From: Leeia oryzae DSM 17879
Lineage (GTDB): Bacteria; Pseudomonadota; Gammaproteobacteria; Burkholderiales; Leeiaceae
Direction of reading: 5' to 3'
Assembly: GCF_000376945.1 (NCBI RefSeq)
Contig: NZ_AQXU01000016.1
Location: 96,457-160,456, forward strand
DNA length: 64,000 bases
Of this stretch, positions 37,997 to 48,544 are shown piece after piece. Within the stretch, counting starts at the first letter, position 1, and each line of letters opens with the position of its first letter. A program made the position numbers and the translations under genes. The notes below the pieces were generated by a model, which made no database searches, had not been told where the DNA came from, and worked only from the letters and a program-made list of their open reading frames with translations.

Positions 37997-38713
37997 TCAT
38001 GAGGTATAAAAACGGGTTACGGCTCTCTGTTTGGCCGCCAGGTCGAGTACATCTTGTACCCGCACACACTGGCTGGGCAGTTTCATTTGCAAGGTGAGCC
38101 ACAGCAATCCGGTCGCCCAGGCATCTGACACTGCATGGTGGCGCGAAAACCCCTCAATTCCGAAGGCATGCAACCAGTCGTCCAGAGATTTGCATTTACC
38201 TGCCAGCTCCGGGCATAACGCAGGGGCGAGCCAGGCCAGGTCCAGCCAGCGCTGCTGCAGATGAATACCCACGATGCGCTTGCAGGCATTCATCAGCATC
38301 ATCCGATCGAACTCTGCATGGAACCCGATATGAAACGCACCGCTGCTGTACTGCAGATACGACAGCAAGCCATCGGCAGCGTTCATGCCATTGAGCTGAT
38401 CCGTGGCCGTAATCCCGTGCAGCAGAATATTCTCTGCACTACTGGTATCCGTCTGCTGCAGAATGCATTCAAAACTGTCTGCCGGCTGGATATCGGTTCC
38501 ATTCCCTTGCACAGAGCCGATGGCCAGCACCTTGTCTGTCTTGATATTCAGCCCGGAGGTTTCCAGATCAGTCGCTACCCAGCGGACTTGCCGCCAGTCC
38601 TTTTGAAGATTCAGCGCGTGATCCTGCTCCCGCCAGGCGGCCAGTGCCTGTAACTGGGCATCAGTCAGCGAGACAGCCGCCCCTCTGGATTTGAACCAGC
38701 CAAACAGGCTCAT
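37997..38713 (-). CDS. DEDDh-type 3'-5' exonuclease
   Basis: A 238-residue exonuclease of the DnaQ/PolC-epsilon fold. The catalytic acids are visible: ATDLETSG (Asp49, Glu51), GFHAEFD (Asp136) and RHHAVSDA (His192 or His193, Asp197), the DEDDh set. The substrate (DNA, RNA or small nucleotides) is unknown. It overlaps the upstream DUF294 gene by four bases, so the two are translationally coupled. This pair near acs/actP-type genes is a recurring neighbourhood in proteobacteria, from general knowledge. Confidence 0.88.
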   Translation of the reverse strand: MSLFGWFKSRGAAVSLTDAQLQALAAWREQDHALNLQKDWRQVRWVATDLETSGLNIKTDKVLAIGSVQGNGTDIQPADSFECILQQTDTSSAENILLHGITATDQLNGMNAADGLLSYLQYSSGAFHIGFHAEFDRMMLMNACKRIVGIHLQQRWLDLAWLAPALCPELAGKCKSLDDWLHAFGIEGFSRHHAVSDAWATGLLWLTLQMKLPSQCVRVQDVLDLAAKQRAVTRFYTS

Positions 38714-40458
38714 ACCTCACCTATCATCGAAAAACGGCGCTGGATCTGTTCTTGCAGCTTTCTGGCCTGCCGCAAGGCTTCTTTCAGAATGCGTCGGTCC
38801 AGATCATTCAGGATCACGACTTTCTCGTTGGCAGCTTCCTTGACCGGGTTGGCCAGGGGCAGCATCCACATGAAATGAAACGCTTCGATCCAGGCCGTGG
38901 TTGTGTCATCCGAGAGGCGCAAGCGGGCAGCCACCAGTCGCAGACGCTCCGCGGTATTGGTAATGCTGACGTCTTCCAGGACGGCCAGTAACCGGGCACC
39001 GTCGATAAATGCCGACAACCCCAGTGGCAGGAACTCCTGAATCGGTGCATTGGGCTGGGTATCGGGCGACAAATTGGCAAGCAGCATGGCGGGCAGCTGG
39101 TTATCGGTAGAGAGCCGGTACTTCCAGTCCCTTTCCGCTTGTGCTTTTAACGATTGTGCCAGCGCAGCAGAACCGCAAATCCAGCGGGCGTCCATGGCAT
39201 CCGCCATACTGCGCGTGCCAAGGGTGCCATGCACCACCCAGACGGTGGCATCTTTCCAGCCGCAATGCGTCAGCCGGTTTAAGACGCGATCACGCCACTG
39301 TGCATGCCATTCGGCCAGTTGCCCGTCCCGGTTCGCCAGCATCAGTTCCGGTACCGAATCCACCGAGGCCTCCAGCCTGCCGTGAGCCCCCAGCACCAGC
39401 CAGGTATAAGCATCTTCGTCCGTCACCTCAGCCGGTTTTTCCAGCTGAATGACCCGGGTCAGCACCTGATCGACCAGTGTCGCCAGTCCTCTGGCCAGCT
39501 GCTCGGCACCAATCCCCTGCGCCAGCATGTTTCGCTGCAAGGTCAGCAGATCCCGATGGATCAGTTTGAAATCACTGTTGGATTCTGCATGCAGGATGGT
39601 TTGTGCCAGCTGGTTCAGGCTAACCCGCTGCAAGCCAAACAAATCGCGCTCGGACACAATCCCCTGCAGCTCATCCCCATCCATCACCAGCAGGTGGTGA
39701 ATACCGTGTCTGGCCATGACCACAGCCGCATCAAACGCCCGGTGGGTGGGTGGTAAATGCACCAGATGTATCGACATGTGGGTACTGATGGGGTCGGTCA
39801 GTGCGATGTTTTCCAGTGTCAGGCGCAGCAAGTCGTGCAGGGTAAAAATCCCCTTGGCCTTGCCATCCTGATCCACGATCACCATCGAGCCAATACGCTT
39901 CTGGCGCATCAGGGTCAGTACATCTCGGACACTGGCCGTCGGCAGGCAGGTGATCGGTGCATGGGCGACGTCCCTGAGCGGGATGTCCAGCGTTTGCTGG
40001 GCCACGTGACTGGCATAGGTGGTTTGCAGGCGCTGGCGTGACAGATCCAGCAAATGGGCAATACGCCGGGTACAAAAATCCTGGAAGGCAGCAGAGCGGG
40101 CGCGTAGTTCGTTAAAGTCTGCTACCGGCAAGTGGTAACAGAAACCGTCGGTTTCGGCCCGGAACGTACTCAGGGTAGGACGCTGCCCTAACAACGCTCC
40201 CAGCGGAAACAGCTCCCCGGGGGACAGTGCGTGCAAGGCGGCTTTCCGGGCAGAATCTTCGGACTTCACTTCGCCACGGCGGACAATATAGAGACAGTCT
40301 GGCAACTCGCCCGCACTCATGATCACTGCGCCCTGTGGAAAATACTTCACCCCCAGGCGCTCGATCAGCCAATTGATATCTTCACTGGCCATTGCATCGA
40401 ATGGCGCATGTTGTTGTAAATCCCGTTTAAGTTCACTCATTAAACTGGGGGAAGCCAT
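38710..40458 (-). CDS. cNMP-binding / CBS pair / DUF294 nucleotidyltransferase-like protein
   Basis: A 582-residue soluble regulator-like protein. A cyclic-nucleotide-binding fold (about 15-130, with FPQGAVIMSAGELPDCLYIVRRGEV) is followed by two CBS motifs (about 155-275), a DUF294 nucleotidyltransferase-like domain (about 310-440) and the DUF294 C-terminal helical domain (about 450-580). The nucleotidyltransferase motif normally reads GSxGRxE with a following DQDN. Here it is GAHGRLE (357-363) and then DSVP, so the second metal-binding aspartate is missing and catalysis is doubtful. It may instead sense adenylates. AGGAG precedes the ATG. It is coupled to the exonuclease gene by a four-base overlap. 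Confidence 0.88.
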   Translation of the reverse strand: MASPSLMSELKRDLQQHAPFDAMASEDINWLIERLGVKYFPQGAVIMSAGELPDCLYIVRRGEVKSEDSARKAALHALSPGELFPLGALLGQRPTLSTFRAETDGFCYHLPVADFNELRARSAAFQDFCTRRIAHLLDLSRQRLQTTYASHVAQQTLDIPLRDVAHAPITCLPTASVRDVLTLMRQKRIGSMVIVDQDGKAKGIFTLHDLLRLTLENIALTDPISTHMSIHLVHLPPTHRAFDAAVVMARHGIHHLLVMDGDELQGIVSERDLFGLQRVSLNQLAQTILHAESNSDFKLIHRDLLTLQRNMLAQGIGAEQLARGLATLVDQVLTRVIQLEKPAEVTDEDAYTWLVLGAHGRLEASVDSVPELMLANRDGQLAEWHAQWRDRVLNRLTHCGWKDATVWVVHGTLGTRSMADAMDARWICGSAALAQSLKAQAERDWKYRLSTDNQLPAMLLANLSPDTQPNAPIQEFLPLGLSAFIDGARLLAVLEDVSITNTAERLRLVAARLRLSDDTTTAWIEAFHFMWMLPLANPVKEAANEKVVILNDLDRRILKEALRQARKLQEQIQRRFSMIGEV

Positions 40459-40968
40459 GTCTTCTTCTCCTGAGCTGGCGATTTGCAGCCTGCCATGTGA
40501 GGTACCGTCCAGCCCGGGGCATCCCTTTGGAGGTCAATGCCCTGAATCCATCCGGCCCCGCTTTTTCTTTTTTCATGATATGGCAAGCGTACCGCATCAA
40601 GAATATGCCTTAATGTGATACCGGTGAAAGCCATTCTGCGCAAAACACGTGAATTTGTTTTAAATATCCGGGTAAATATCCGCGAGAATGGGTCACCTTC
40701 ATGCGACAAACTTGCTATCCTTGGCAGCTATCACTATAAAACATGCTAGTAGATGCGCTTGACGATCAGGACGCCGGCCCTGATATCGCGTTGGCCGATT
40801 GAGAAGCAGCGCTGATTGTCTGCCCTTATCCATACTGACATTGCGTTAAAACAAAGGCTGCTGGTTACCAGCATAGTCTAATATGTCTGATTGTCATCCC
40901 TTTGTTGAAACAGATGGGGTCTAGCACATTTTCCAGAGCAATTTGTTGGAGAAAAAGGAGCTGTTTGC
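40459..40968. other. Divergent intergenic region before the LysR gene
   Basis: About 510 bases between the DUF294 gene (minus) and a LysR gene (plus). Open frames here have no coding character or ribosome-binding site. The region presumably carries both promoters. I see no strong hairpin or repeat. Confidence 0.5.
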
Positions 40969-41853
40969 GTGGAACTGTACCAGTTACGCACATTTGTTGC
41001 CGTTGCCCATCACGGGCACCTGACGAAAGCATCAGAAGCATTGCATCTGTCACAACCAGCCGTGACAGCACAGATCAAGGCGCTGGAAGAAGAACTGGCG
41101 ATCCCGCTGTTTTCCAGAACGCCGAACGGCGTGGTTCTTACCCCGGCGGGTGAACAACTGGTCCAGGATGCCGAACGGGTACTGGGCATGGCGCGCGACA
41201 TGCGCGGTCGTGCCCAGCAACTGAAAATGGAGATCCTGGGCAAGCTGACCATCGGCACTATTCTGGACCCGGTCTTGATGCGGATTGGCGCCCTCTACAA
41301 AGGGGTGAAAAAGCGCTTTCCGCTACTGGAACTGCAAACCTGCCATCAGGCATCCGGCCATGTGCTGAACAATGTGCGCAAGAAAGAGCTGGATTGCGGG
41401 TTTTATCTGGGCAGTAACCCGTATAGCAACGTATATGCCCTGCCGCTACGCGAATTGAGCTTTGCCGTCATAGCACCGACAGACTGGGCAGACCGGCTTA
41501 GCAACATGACGCTCGACAGCGCCGACAAAGAACCCTGGGTTGCGGGCGGTCCGTTTACCGGCTATGAGAAGCTGCAGCAGGAGTTTTTCCGGCTACATAA
41601 TCTGTCGCCGCGCAAAACCATCGAGGTCGATCACGAATCCAGCATCATTGCGACCGTAGAAGCTGGGGCGGGTATTTCATTGCTACGGCAAGAATGCGCC
41701 GAGCTGGCGGCCAAGGAAGGCCGCATCATGATCTGGCAGCCAAACGCCATGACATCCATTCTCTCGTTCATTACCCATGTGGATCACCGGGACGAGCTGG
41801 TCATGCGGAGCTTGCTGGAAATCATCAAAAACGAATGGGGTATTCATCCATAG
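40969..41853 (+). CDS. LysR-family transcriptional regulator
   Basis: A 294-residue regulator. The N-terminal winged helix-turn-helix (about 1-60) contains HLTKASEALHLSQPAVTAQIKALEEELAIPLF, and the effector-binding domain spans about 90-290. The start is a GTG at 40969 preceded by AAGGAG at eight bases, and it aligns with the usual LysR opening. It directly precedes an alpha/beta hydrolase gene with a one-base overlap (TAGTG), so the hydrolase could be its partner gene or target. The effector is unknown. Confidence 0.9.
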   Translation: MELYQLRTFVAVAHHGHLTKASEALHLSQPAVTAQIKALEEELAIPLFSRTPNGVVLTPAGEQLVQDAERVLGMARDMRGRAQQLKMEILGKLTIGTILDPVLMRIGALYKGVKKRFPLLELQTCHQASGHVLNNVRKKELDCGFYLGSNPYSNVYALPLRELSFAVIAPTDWADRLSNMTLDSADKEPWVAGGPFTGYEKLQQEFFRLHNLSPRKTIEVDHESSIIATVEAGAGISLLRQECAELAAKEGRIMIWQPNAMTSILSFITHVDHRDELVMRSLLEIIKNEWGIHP

Positions 41854-42701
41854 TGGCTTCATCCCGACAAGCATCCTCCCAACTGGAAGTAATTCATACA
41901 CTGCCGTCACAGGCAAGCCATTACCCTCCACTGTTGTTCGTCCACGGCGCGTATTGTGCTGCCAGTTGCTGGCAGGTACACCTGATGCCATGGCTGGCCA
42001 GCAAGGGTTTCGACTGTTACGCCATCAGTCTGCCAGGGCACGGGGCGAGTACTGCGACTAACCCATTGCCGATGTTGTCGATGTCGGACTACCTGGCAGC
42101 GCTGACAGAGTACGTGGATACACTCCCAGCCTCACCGATCCTGATCGGGCATTCGTTAGGCGGCGCGCTGGTACAGCAATATCTGGAGCATCATGATGCC
42201 GCAGGTGCCATTCTGCTGGCGTCTGTCCCCCCCAGTGGTTTGATGGCTTCCAGCGTACGGCTGGCCAGTTCTCAGCCGGAAATCTTGTGGCAATTATCAC
42301 AGGTGGTATGGGGGCACATCAGCGAAGCAGATCTCTACAAGGTACGGGATGCCCTGTTTACGCCACATCTCAGTCAGCAAACCCTGATGGACTATATGCC
42401 CCTGTTCCAGGCGGAATCCATGCGGGCGTTGTGGGATCTGACCTTGCAAGGCTGGCTGCCGGCACCGCCGCTTACCCATGTACCGGCGCTGGTAGCGGGC
42501 GCCGAAAAAGACGCCCTGTTTACCGAAGAAGAAATTGCCGAGACCGCCAAGCGCTTTGGCGTTAACCCGGTGATGCTGCCAGACATGGGGCACGCGATGA
42601 TGCTGGAGCATAACTGGCTATTACTGGCGCAACTGCTGCAAGACTGGGTAACCCGCACCTATCCGGCCAGCCAAATGGCGGATACATGCAAAGCTACCTA
42701 A
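41853..42701 (+). CDS. Alpha/beta hydrolase
   Basis: An alpha/beta hydrolase of about 282 residues with FVHGAYCAASCWQ (oxyanion region), the nucleophile elbow GHSLGG, an acid in AGAEKDALF and the catalytic histidine in MGHAMMLEHNW. All triad positions are in order. The substrate is unknown and may be a lipid or aromatic ester. I chose the GTG overlapping the LysR stop by one base. An ATG at 41835 is an alternative. It forms a two-gene unit with the LysR regulator. Confidence 0.82.
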   Translation: MASSRQASSQLEVIHTLPSQASHYPPLLFVHGAYCAASCWQVHLMPWLASKGFDCYAISLPGHGASTATNPLPMLSMSDYLAALTEYVDTLPASPILIGHSLGGALVQQYLEHHDAAGAILLASVPPSGLMASSVRLASSQPEILWQLSQVVWGHISEADLYKVRDALFTPHLSQQTLMDYMPLFQAESMRALWDLTLQGWLPAPPLTHVPALVAGAEKDALFTEEEIAETAKRFGVNPVMLPDMGHAMMLEHNWLLLAQLLQDWVTRTYPASQMADTCKAT

Positions 42702-42733
42702 TCCTGACTTGCGGCTGAGATACTTTTCCCGTA

Positions 42734-45013
42734 TCAGGCCGCATTCACGCCGGTTGCCTGGCGCAGTTGTCGTGCCGCAGCCACCATATGCTTCAAGGCG
42801 GCCTCGGTTTCTGCCCAGCCTCGGGTCTTCAGCCCGCAATCCGGGTTGACCCACAGCCGTTCCTTTGGAATCACCGCACACGCCTTTTGCAGCAGCCGCA
42901 CCATGTCGTCCGTTGAGGGCACGCGCGGTGAGTGAATGTCATACACCCCTGGGCCGATATCGTTCGGATATTTGAAATCGGCAAATGCCTCCAGCAGTTC
43001 CATATCGGACCGCGAGGTTTCGATGGTAATCACATCGGCGTCCATCGCGGCAATGCTATCCAGAATATCGTTAAACTCCGAGTAACACATATGGGTATGG
43101 ATCTGTGTCTCCGGCCGGACACCGGATGCCGACAAGCGGAACGACCTGACGGCCCAGTCCAGATAGGCTTTCCAGTCGGCCTGCTTCAGTGGCAACCCTT
43201 CACGTATGGCTGGCTCATCAATCTGGATAACCTTGATGCCGGCCGCCTCCAGATCACAAACCTCGTCACGCAGCGCCAATGCAATCTGGTCTGCGGTGGT
43301 GGACCGTGGCTGGTCATCGCGGACAAACGACCATTGCAGCATGGTAATCGGGCCGGTCAGCATGCCTTTCATCGGTTTTTTGGTCAGACCCTGCGCAAAC
43401 TGCGTCCAGCTGACGGTCATGGGTGTAGGGCGGGAAACATCACCATAAATGACCGGCGGTTTGACACAACGGCTGCCATAACTTTGTACCCAGCCATTAC
43501 GGGTAAAGGCATAACCTGCCAGTTGCTCGCCAAAGTACTCCACCATGTCGTTGCGTTCGGCCTCCCCGTGTACCAGCACATCCAGCCCCAGTTCTTCCTG
43601 CTTGTGCACCGCTACCTTGATGGCGGTTTTCATGGCGGCCAGATAACCGGCTTCGGTCAGTTCCCCACGCTTGAAGCTGGCACGGGCCGCCCGGATATCT
43701 TGCGTTTGCGGGAAGGACCCGATGGTGGTGGTTGGGAATGCCGGCAAATGCAGCACTGCATGTTGCAAGGCAATGCGCTCTGCAAACGGTACGCTGCGGG
43801 TGGCATCTTTCTCCGTTACTGCCGCCAGCCGCGCAGATACGGCCGGGTTATGGATACGGGGAGAGCACTGGCGGGAAGCTGCGGCGGCACTGCTGGCCAG
43901 CAACGCATCGGTAACCGCGTCTTCCCCGGCCTTCAGGGCCAACCCGAGGGTGGCCACCTCGTCCAGTTTCTGGCGTGCAAACGCCAGCCAGGATTTCAGC
44001 TCCGCATCCAGTTTGTCTTCTACATCCAGATCGACAGGTACATGCAGCAAAGAGCAACTCGGCGCCAGCCACAACTGGTCGCCCCGGTGACTGAGCGGCT
44101 TGATCTGATTCAGCTTCTGGCGCAGATCGCTGCGCCAGATATTGCGGCCATCCACAATGCCGACAGACAGCACACGATCTGCCGGCCAAGCAGCATCAAA
44201 TGCAGCCAGTTGGGACGGCGCACGAACGGCATCAATATGCACCCCGGCCACCGGTAATCGGCCAAGTAGCGGCAGGTGTGCCGACACATCCCCAAAGTAA
44301 GTCGCCAGCAAAAGTTTTAGGCTACCCTGCCCCAATGACTGATACGCGACGTCAAAGGCATCGAGCCACGCTGCCGGCAAATCCAGCGTCAGGACCGGCT
44401 CGTCGATTTGTACCCATGTGACGCCTTGTTCTGCCAGGCGCCCCAACACCTGCTGATACACCTGCAGCAAGGCGGGCAACAGGCTCAGGCGATCCAGCGT
44501 GGCGGACTTGGATTTCCCCAGAAACAGATAGGACACAGGCCCGAGCAGCACCGGCTTGACCGCAACCCCCAGCGCCAGCGCCTCGGTGACTTCCTGGAAG
44601 AGTCGTTCGGAAGACAATGCAAAGCGGGTGTCTTCACTGAACTCCGGCACGATATAGTGGTAATTGGTATCAAACCACTTGGTCATTTCCATGGCATGTG
44701 CAGCATGCGTGCCGCGGGCCATGGCAAAGTAGGTGTCCAGATCCACCTCGCCGCCTTGCCACTGGAAGCGGGCCGGAATATTGCCCACCAGGGCAGAGAT
44801 ATTCAGCACCTGATCATAGAAGGCAAAATCACCGACCGGAATCAGATCCAGACCGGCATCCTGCTGCCAGCGCCAGTGTTGCTGACGCAGCCCGCTGGCA
44901 GTTTCCTCCAGCGCGGCCAGGGTCATGTCTTTGCGCCAGTATGTTTCTAGCGCCTGTTTTAACTGGCGTTCCCGGCCGATACGCGGGAAACCCAGGTTGT
45001 GAACTTTGCTCAT
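42734..45013 (-). CDS. metE: Cobalamin-independent methionine synthase MetE
   Basis: Enzyme of 759 residues that transfers a methyl group from methyl-tetrahydropteroyl-triglutamate to homocysteine. It is a duplicated barrel; the N-terminal half opens [16 protein letters not shown] and the C-terminal half begins near [15 protein letters not shown]. The zinc ligands are in HTHMCYSEF and [16 protein letters not shown] precedes the ATG. It is divergent from metR across 163 bases, the classical arrangement in which MetR with homocysteine activates metE. Confidence 0.98.
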   Translation of the reverse strand: MSKVHNLGFPRIGRERQLKQALETYWRKDMTLAALEETASGLRQQHWRWQQDAGLDLIPVGDFAFYDQVLNISALVGNIPARFQWQGGEVDLDTYFAMARGTHAAHAMEMTKWFDTNYHYIVPEFSEDTRFALSSERLFQEVTEALALGVAVKPVLLGPVSYLFLGKSKSATLDRLSLLPALLQVYQQVLGRLAEQGVTWVQIDEPVLTLDLPAAWLDAFDVAYQSLGQGSLKLLLATYFGDVSAHLPLLGRLPVAGVHIDAVRAPSQLAAFDAAWPADRVLSVGIVDGRNIWRSDLRQKLNQIKPLSHRGDQLWLAPSCSLLHVPVDLDVEDKLDAELKSWLAFARQKLDEVATLGLALKAGEDAVTDALLASSAAAASRQCSPRIHNPAVSARLAAVTEKDATRSVPFAERIALQHAVLHLPAFPTTTIGSFPQTQDIRAARASFKRGELTEAGYLAAMKTAIKVAVHKQEELGLDVLVHGEAERNDMVEYFGEQLAGYAFTRNGWVQSYGSRCVKPPVIYGDVSRPTPMTVSWTQFAQGLTKKPMKGMLTGPITMLQWSFVRDDQPRSTTADQIALALRDEVCDLEAAGIKVIQIDEPAIREGLPLKQADWKAYLDWAVRSFRLSASGVRPETQIHTHMCYSEFNDILDSIAAMDADVITIETSRSDMELLEAFADFKYPNDIGPGVYDIHSPRVPSTDDMVRLLQKACAVIPKERLWVNPDCGLKTRGWAETEAALKHMVAAARQLRQATGVNAA

Positions 45014-45028
45014 GTATGTGATCCTTGT

Positions 45029-45067
45029 GATGAATGTTCGTCATACTCGTGCATCCAGCAGATGCAC
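45029..45067. promoter_or_regulatory. Candidate MetR site and dyad between metE and metR
   Basis: TGATGAATGTTCGTCA (about 45029-45044) is a near-perfect dyad with one mismatch, resembling the MetR consensus TGAANNNNNTTCA only loosely. A perfect 7-base inverted repeat, GTGCATC, CAGCA, GATGCAC (45049-45067), follows. A TACAAT at 45140-45145 is a plausible -10 for metR. Confidence 0.4.
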
Positions 45068-45176
45068 AGGTTTTGCGGTAAACGCGACAGTTCACATACT
45101 AGTTCGCAGACATTTATTAGTAAAACGAATAAAAATTGCTACAATCAACAAATATTTTAATAATCAGCAAAGACCA

Positions 45177-46097
45177 ATGTTAGAAATCAAACACCTTCGC
45201 CTGATCCAGACGCTGTCTGAAACCGGTACGCTGTCTGCCGCCGCCAAACGTTTGTTTCTGACCCAGTCAGCACTCTCGCACCAGATTCTGGCGCTGGAAG
45301 AACACTACGGCCTGCGCCTCTTTGAACGGAAAAGCCAGCCGCTCAAACTAACCGTGGCCGGCAAACGGCTACTGCAACTGGCGGACCAGGTACTGGAACA
45401 AACCGCCATGACCGAACGCGACCTGATCCGGTTAAAAAGCGGAAATGCCGGGGATCTGCGGATTGCCGTCGAGTGTCACACTTGTTTCGACTGGCTGATG
45501 CCCGCCATGGACAAACTGCGCGAGCACTGGCCGGAAGTCGAGCTGGACATCCTGTCCGGGTTTCATACCGACCCGGTCAACCTGCTGAGTGATGAACGGG
45601 CCGACTTTGCCATCGTGACAGAAACCCCGACGAAGACCGGTATTGTCTATCACCCGCTGTTCAGCTTCGAGATCGTGGGTTTGGTGGGTCGCCGTCACGA
45701 ACTGGCCAATGCCACCACGCTGACCGCGCAAGACTTTGCCAACGACACGCTGATTACCTACGCCGTGCCGGAAGAGCTGATCGACCTGATCCAGCAAGTC
45801 CTTAAACCGGCAGGCTTAAGTGCCAACCGGCGCACCACAGAATCCACCGTCGCCATTCTGCAGCTGGTCGCCAGCCGCCGTGGCCTGGCGGCACTCCCCA
45901 ACTGGAGTGTCCAGCCCTATATCGACAGGGGTTACGTGCTGGCCAAACGAATCGGCGAACAAGGGTTGTGGCGCAATCTCTACGCAGCCACCTGGCAAAC
46001 ATTTGGCGAACAAGCCTACGTGCAGGATTTCCTCAATGTCATCCGCGAAGTCGGATTTCAGTCATTGAGTGGCGTTCGTCCCATCAATAATCGCTGA
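45177..46097 (+). CDS. metR: Methionine regulator MetR (LysR family)
   Basis: LysR-type regulator of 306 residues. The helix-turn-helix is TGTLSAAAKRLFLTQSALSHQILALEEHYGLRLF, and the opening MLEIKHLRLIQTLSETG is characteristic of MetR. The effector domain includes AVECHTCFDWLMPAM, typical of MetR's homocysteine-responsive region. I chose the ATG at 45177. A longer frame upstream crosses the promoter region. Its divergent position to metE supports the name. Confidence 0.94.
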   Translation: MLEIKHLRLIQTLSETGTLSAAAKRLFLTQSALSHQILALEEHYGLRLFERKSQPLKLTVAGKRLLQLADQVLEQTAMTERDLIRLKSGNAGDLRIAVECHTCFDWLMPAMDKLREHWPEVELDILSGFHTDPVNLLSDERADFAIVTETPTKTGIVYHPLFSFEIVGLVGRRHELANATTLTAQDFANDTLITYAVPEELIDLIQQVLKPAGLSANRRTTESTVAILQLVASRRGLAALPNWSVQPYIDRGYVLAKRIGEQGLWRNLYAATWQTFGEQAYVQDFLNVIREVGFQSLSGVRPINNR

Positions 46098-46324
46098 TTT
46101 CTTTCCCTTCAGGTCTGTTTCTGAAAGGTTCATGCCGCAATCAGGCAAGTGGCAGGCGCTGCATCGCCTACTGTTAGCGCTGGCGGCAAATGTCACTTCC
46201 TGGCATCGGCCCATCCCCCTATTCCATCACCAGTCGCAAGCACGGCCATCATGCCGGCATGCTGGCGGCCGGACATATAACAAGAGATTTTCATTCAGGC
46301 CATTTGCATAAGGGACGGTTAGTC

Positions 46325-47941
46325 ATGAGCATTGCAAGACGCATTATCATCACGTTAGCGGTAGCCTTACTCTCGCTGATTATCGTCGGTGGTTCCGGTA
46401 TTCTGGGGCTAAAGAAAACCAATGATAATGTCGCTTACGTGCTTGACCACACCCTGCCCAGCTATTCCTCGCTAGACCAAGCCTACGCCAGCTTCTATGA
46501 GGCCAGAACTTTGGTCTTGCGTCATATCATGGAAATGGACACCTCCGCCCAGACCAAGCTGGAAGGCGAAATGGCCACCAGCTTCAAGACCTTGGAAACC
46601 ACGCTCAGCAACTATGAAAAGAATCTGATCTCGGATGATAAAGACAAGCAACTGCTGAACGCAGACCGGCAAGCCTTTGCAGAGTACAAAAAGGTCGTGG
46701 CCGTCATCATCAAGAACTCGCAAGGCGGGCTGTTTGACGATGCCAAGAAAATTGCGGCCTCGGAAGGTATCGTCAAAGCCAATGCCGTGACATCCGCCTT
46801 TCAGAAGCACATCCAGTACGTACAGTCGCTGGCAGAACAGCAAAAGAATACGGCCAGCAATACGTATCACGCCGGGCTGGTGCTCTCGCTGGCCATCATG
46901 CTGGCGGCCATTGTGGTTACCTCGCTGTTCGGCTGGCGCCTGTTCCGTATCATTGCCAGCGGACTGAACAACATTCGACAGACCGTGAACACCGTCAGCC
47001 AGCATCTGGACTTTACCAAACGCGCCACCGCCACCAGCAAGGATGAGGTGGGCGATACCATTAACGCCTTTAACCAGCTGCTGGAACGCCTGCAAAGCAA
47101 CCTGAAAGCCATCCAGTCTGGTGCTGGACAGGTCGCAGACAACGCACGGCAAATGGCCGATACGGCCAACCAGATGTCGGCAACCTCGCTGACACAAAGC
47201 GAAGCGTCTGCCAATGTAGCCGCCACGGTCGAAGAAATGACCGTCAGCATCAACCATGTAGCAGAGCGCACCAGCGAAGCCCTGGATCTGGCCCGTACCT
47301 CCGGTGTGCTGGCGCAAGAGGGTTCCAAAACCATCAGCGAAACCATTACCGATATCCGCGAGATTGCCAGCACCGTCAGCCAGACCGCTAACACCATCAA
47401 GGACCTGGAAGCCCAGGGGGCGCAGATTGGTTCGGTTGTCGCCGTGATCAAGGAAGTGGCCGAACAGACTAACCTGCTGGCCTTGAATGCCGCCATCGAA
47501 GCGGCACGTGCAGGCGAACAGGGTCGCGGCTTTGCCGTGGTGGCCGACGAAGTCCGCAAGCTCGCGGAAAGAACCGCCACCTCTACCCAGGAAATCGCCA
47601 GAACCATTGAAGCCATGCGTCAGCGCTCGCAACAGGCGACACAGCAAATGGAAGCCGCGGTCAAACTGGTCAGCAGCAGTGTCAGCCGGGCCGACGGTAC
47701 CGACAGTGCCATTCATGAAATTGGCGATGCTGCCAGCCGTACCAGCCATATGGTGAATGACATTTCGGAAGCCATTTCTGAGCAAAGCGCTGCCAGCACC
47801 AATATTGCCGTGCAGATCGAACGCATTGCCCAGATGACCGAAGAAGCCACTGCTGCCGCCTCACAAACGGCAGCCAGCGCCCACTCGCTGGATGACCTGG
47901 CCAAACGCCAGATCGATATTTTGCGGCAATATGTGCTGTAA
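46325..47941 (+). CDS. Methyl-accepting chemotaxis protein
   Basis: Chemoreceptor of 538 residues: one membrane segment at about 8-30, a periplasmic four-helix-bundle sensor (about 31-190), a second membrane segment (about 192-212), a HAMP domain (about 213-265) and a long signalling coiled coil whose conserved tip reads [28 protein letters not shown]. The C-terminus lacks the NWETF-type pentapeptide that binds CheR. I chose the ATG at 46325 because it begins a typical transmembrane start. The upstream in-frame sequence is not receptor-like. The ligand is unknown. Confidence 0.93.
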   Translation: MSIARRIIITLAVALLSLIIVGGSGILGLKKTNDNVAYVLDHTLPSYSSLDQAYASFYEARTLVLRHIMEMDTSAQTKLEGEMATSFKTLETTLSNYEKNLISDDKDKQLLNADRQAFAEYKKVVAVIIKNSQGGLFDDAKKIAASEGIVKANAVTSAFQKHIQYVQSLAEQQKNTASNTYHAGLVLSLAIMLAAIVVTSLFGWRLFRIIASGLNNIRQTVNTVSQHLDFTKRATATSKDEVGDTINAFNQLLERLQSNLKAIQSGAGQVADNARQMADTANQMSATSLTQSEASANVAATVEEMTVSINHVAERTSEALDLARTSGVLAQEGSKTISETITDIREIASTVSQTANTIKDLEAQGAQIGSVVAVIKEVAEQTNLLALNAAIEAARAGEQGRGFAVVADEVRKLAERTATSTQEIARTIEAMRQRSQQATQQMEAAVKLVSSSVSRADGTDSAIHEIGDAASRTSHMVNDISEAISEQSAASTNIAVQIERIAQMTEEATAAASQTAASAHSLDDLAKRQIDILRQYVL

Positions 47942-48032
47942 GCCGCTCCAAGCGCCGATTTATACCGATTAATATCGGTTTCACACCGCTGAACGATGGC
48001 CAGTTTTCCCCTTTTCCGGTAAGCTGGCCATC

Positions 48033-48527
48033 ATGAATACGACGACCTCTACCCGCATTATCCTGATCGCCGCCATGGGCACCAACCGCGTCATCGGCAT
48101 TAACAACACCCTGCCCTGGAAGCTGCCGGAAGACCTGCAATACTTCAAAAAGCAAACCTCTGGCCACCCGGTCATCATGGGCAGAAAAACGTTTGATTCG
48201 CTGTCTCGTCCGTTACCCAACCGCACCAACCTGGTCGTCACCCGCAATCCGGCATGGCAGCATGAAGGCGTAACGGTTTGCCATGGGCTGGAAAAAGCCA
48301 TTTCGGCATGCCGCGGCCTGGAAAAAGCGTTTGTCATTGGCGGTGCAGAGCTGTATCAGCAAGCCTTGCCGCTTGCCAACGAATTGCGGCTGACCGAGGT
48401 CAAGCTAAGCCCTGAAGGTGATGCCTTCTTCCCGGATTTTAGCGTCTACGGTTATCAGGAAGTCTCGCGCGAACCGCATGTCAGTTCTGAAGGTATTCAC
48501 TTCGACTTTGTGACTTACCAACGATAA
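48033..48527 (+). CDS. folA: Dihydrofolate reductase
   Basis: NADPH-dependent enzyme of 164 residues that regenerates tetrahydrofolate, needed for thymidylate, purine and methionine synthesis. The substrate pocket GINNTLPWKLPEDLQYFKK includes the catalytic acid, and GHPVIMGRKTFDSL and FVIGGAELYQQAL are the cofactor segments. The N-terminal TTSTRIILIAAM is slightly extended relative to E. coli. The chemoreceptor gene is upstream on the same strand, with a small ACCGAT/ATCGGT hairpin between them. Confidence 0.97.
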   Translation: MNTTTSTRIILIAAMGTNRVIGINNTLPWKLPEDLQYFKKQTSGHPVIMGRKTFDSLSRPLPNRTNLVVTRNPAWQHEGVTVCHGLEKAISACRGLEKAFVIGGAELYQQALPLANELRLTEVKLSPEGDAFFPDFSVYGYQEVSREPHVSSEGIHFDFVTYQR

Positions 48528-48544
48528 GCAGGCACTGACTCGCC

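Noticed and set aside
40440..40709. Open frame upstream of the DUF294 gene
   Set aside because: No protein-like composition and it overlaps the supported start of the neighbouring gene.
45212..45221. Neisserial DNA uptake sequence
   Set aside because: GCTGTCTGAA differs from GCCGTCTGAA at one base, occurs once and lies inside metR; no other copies were noticed.
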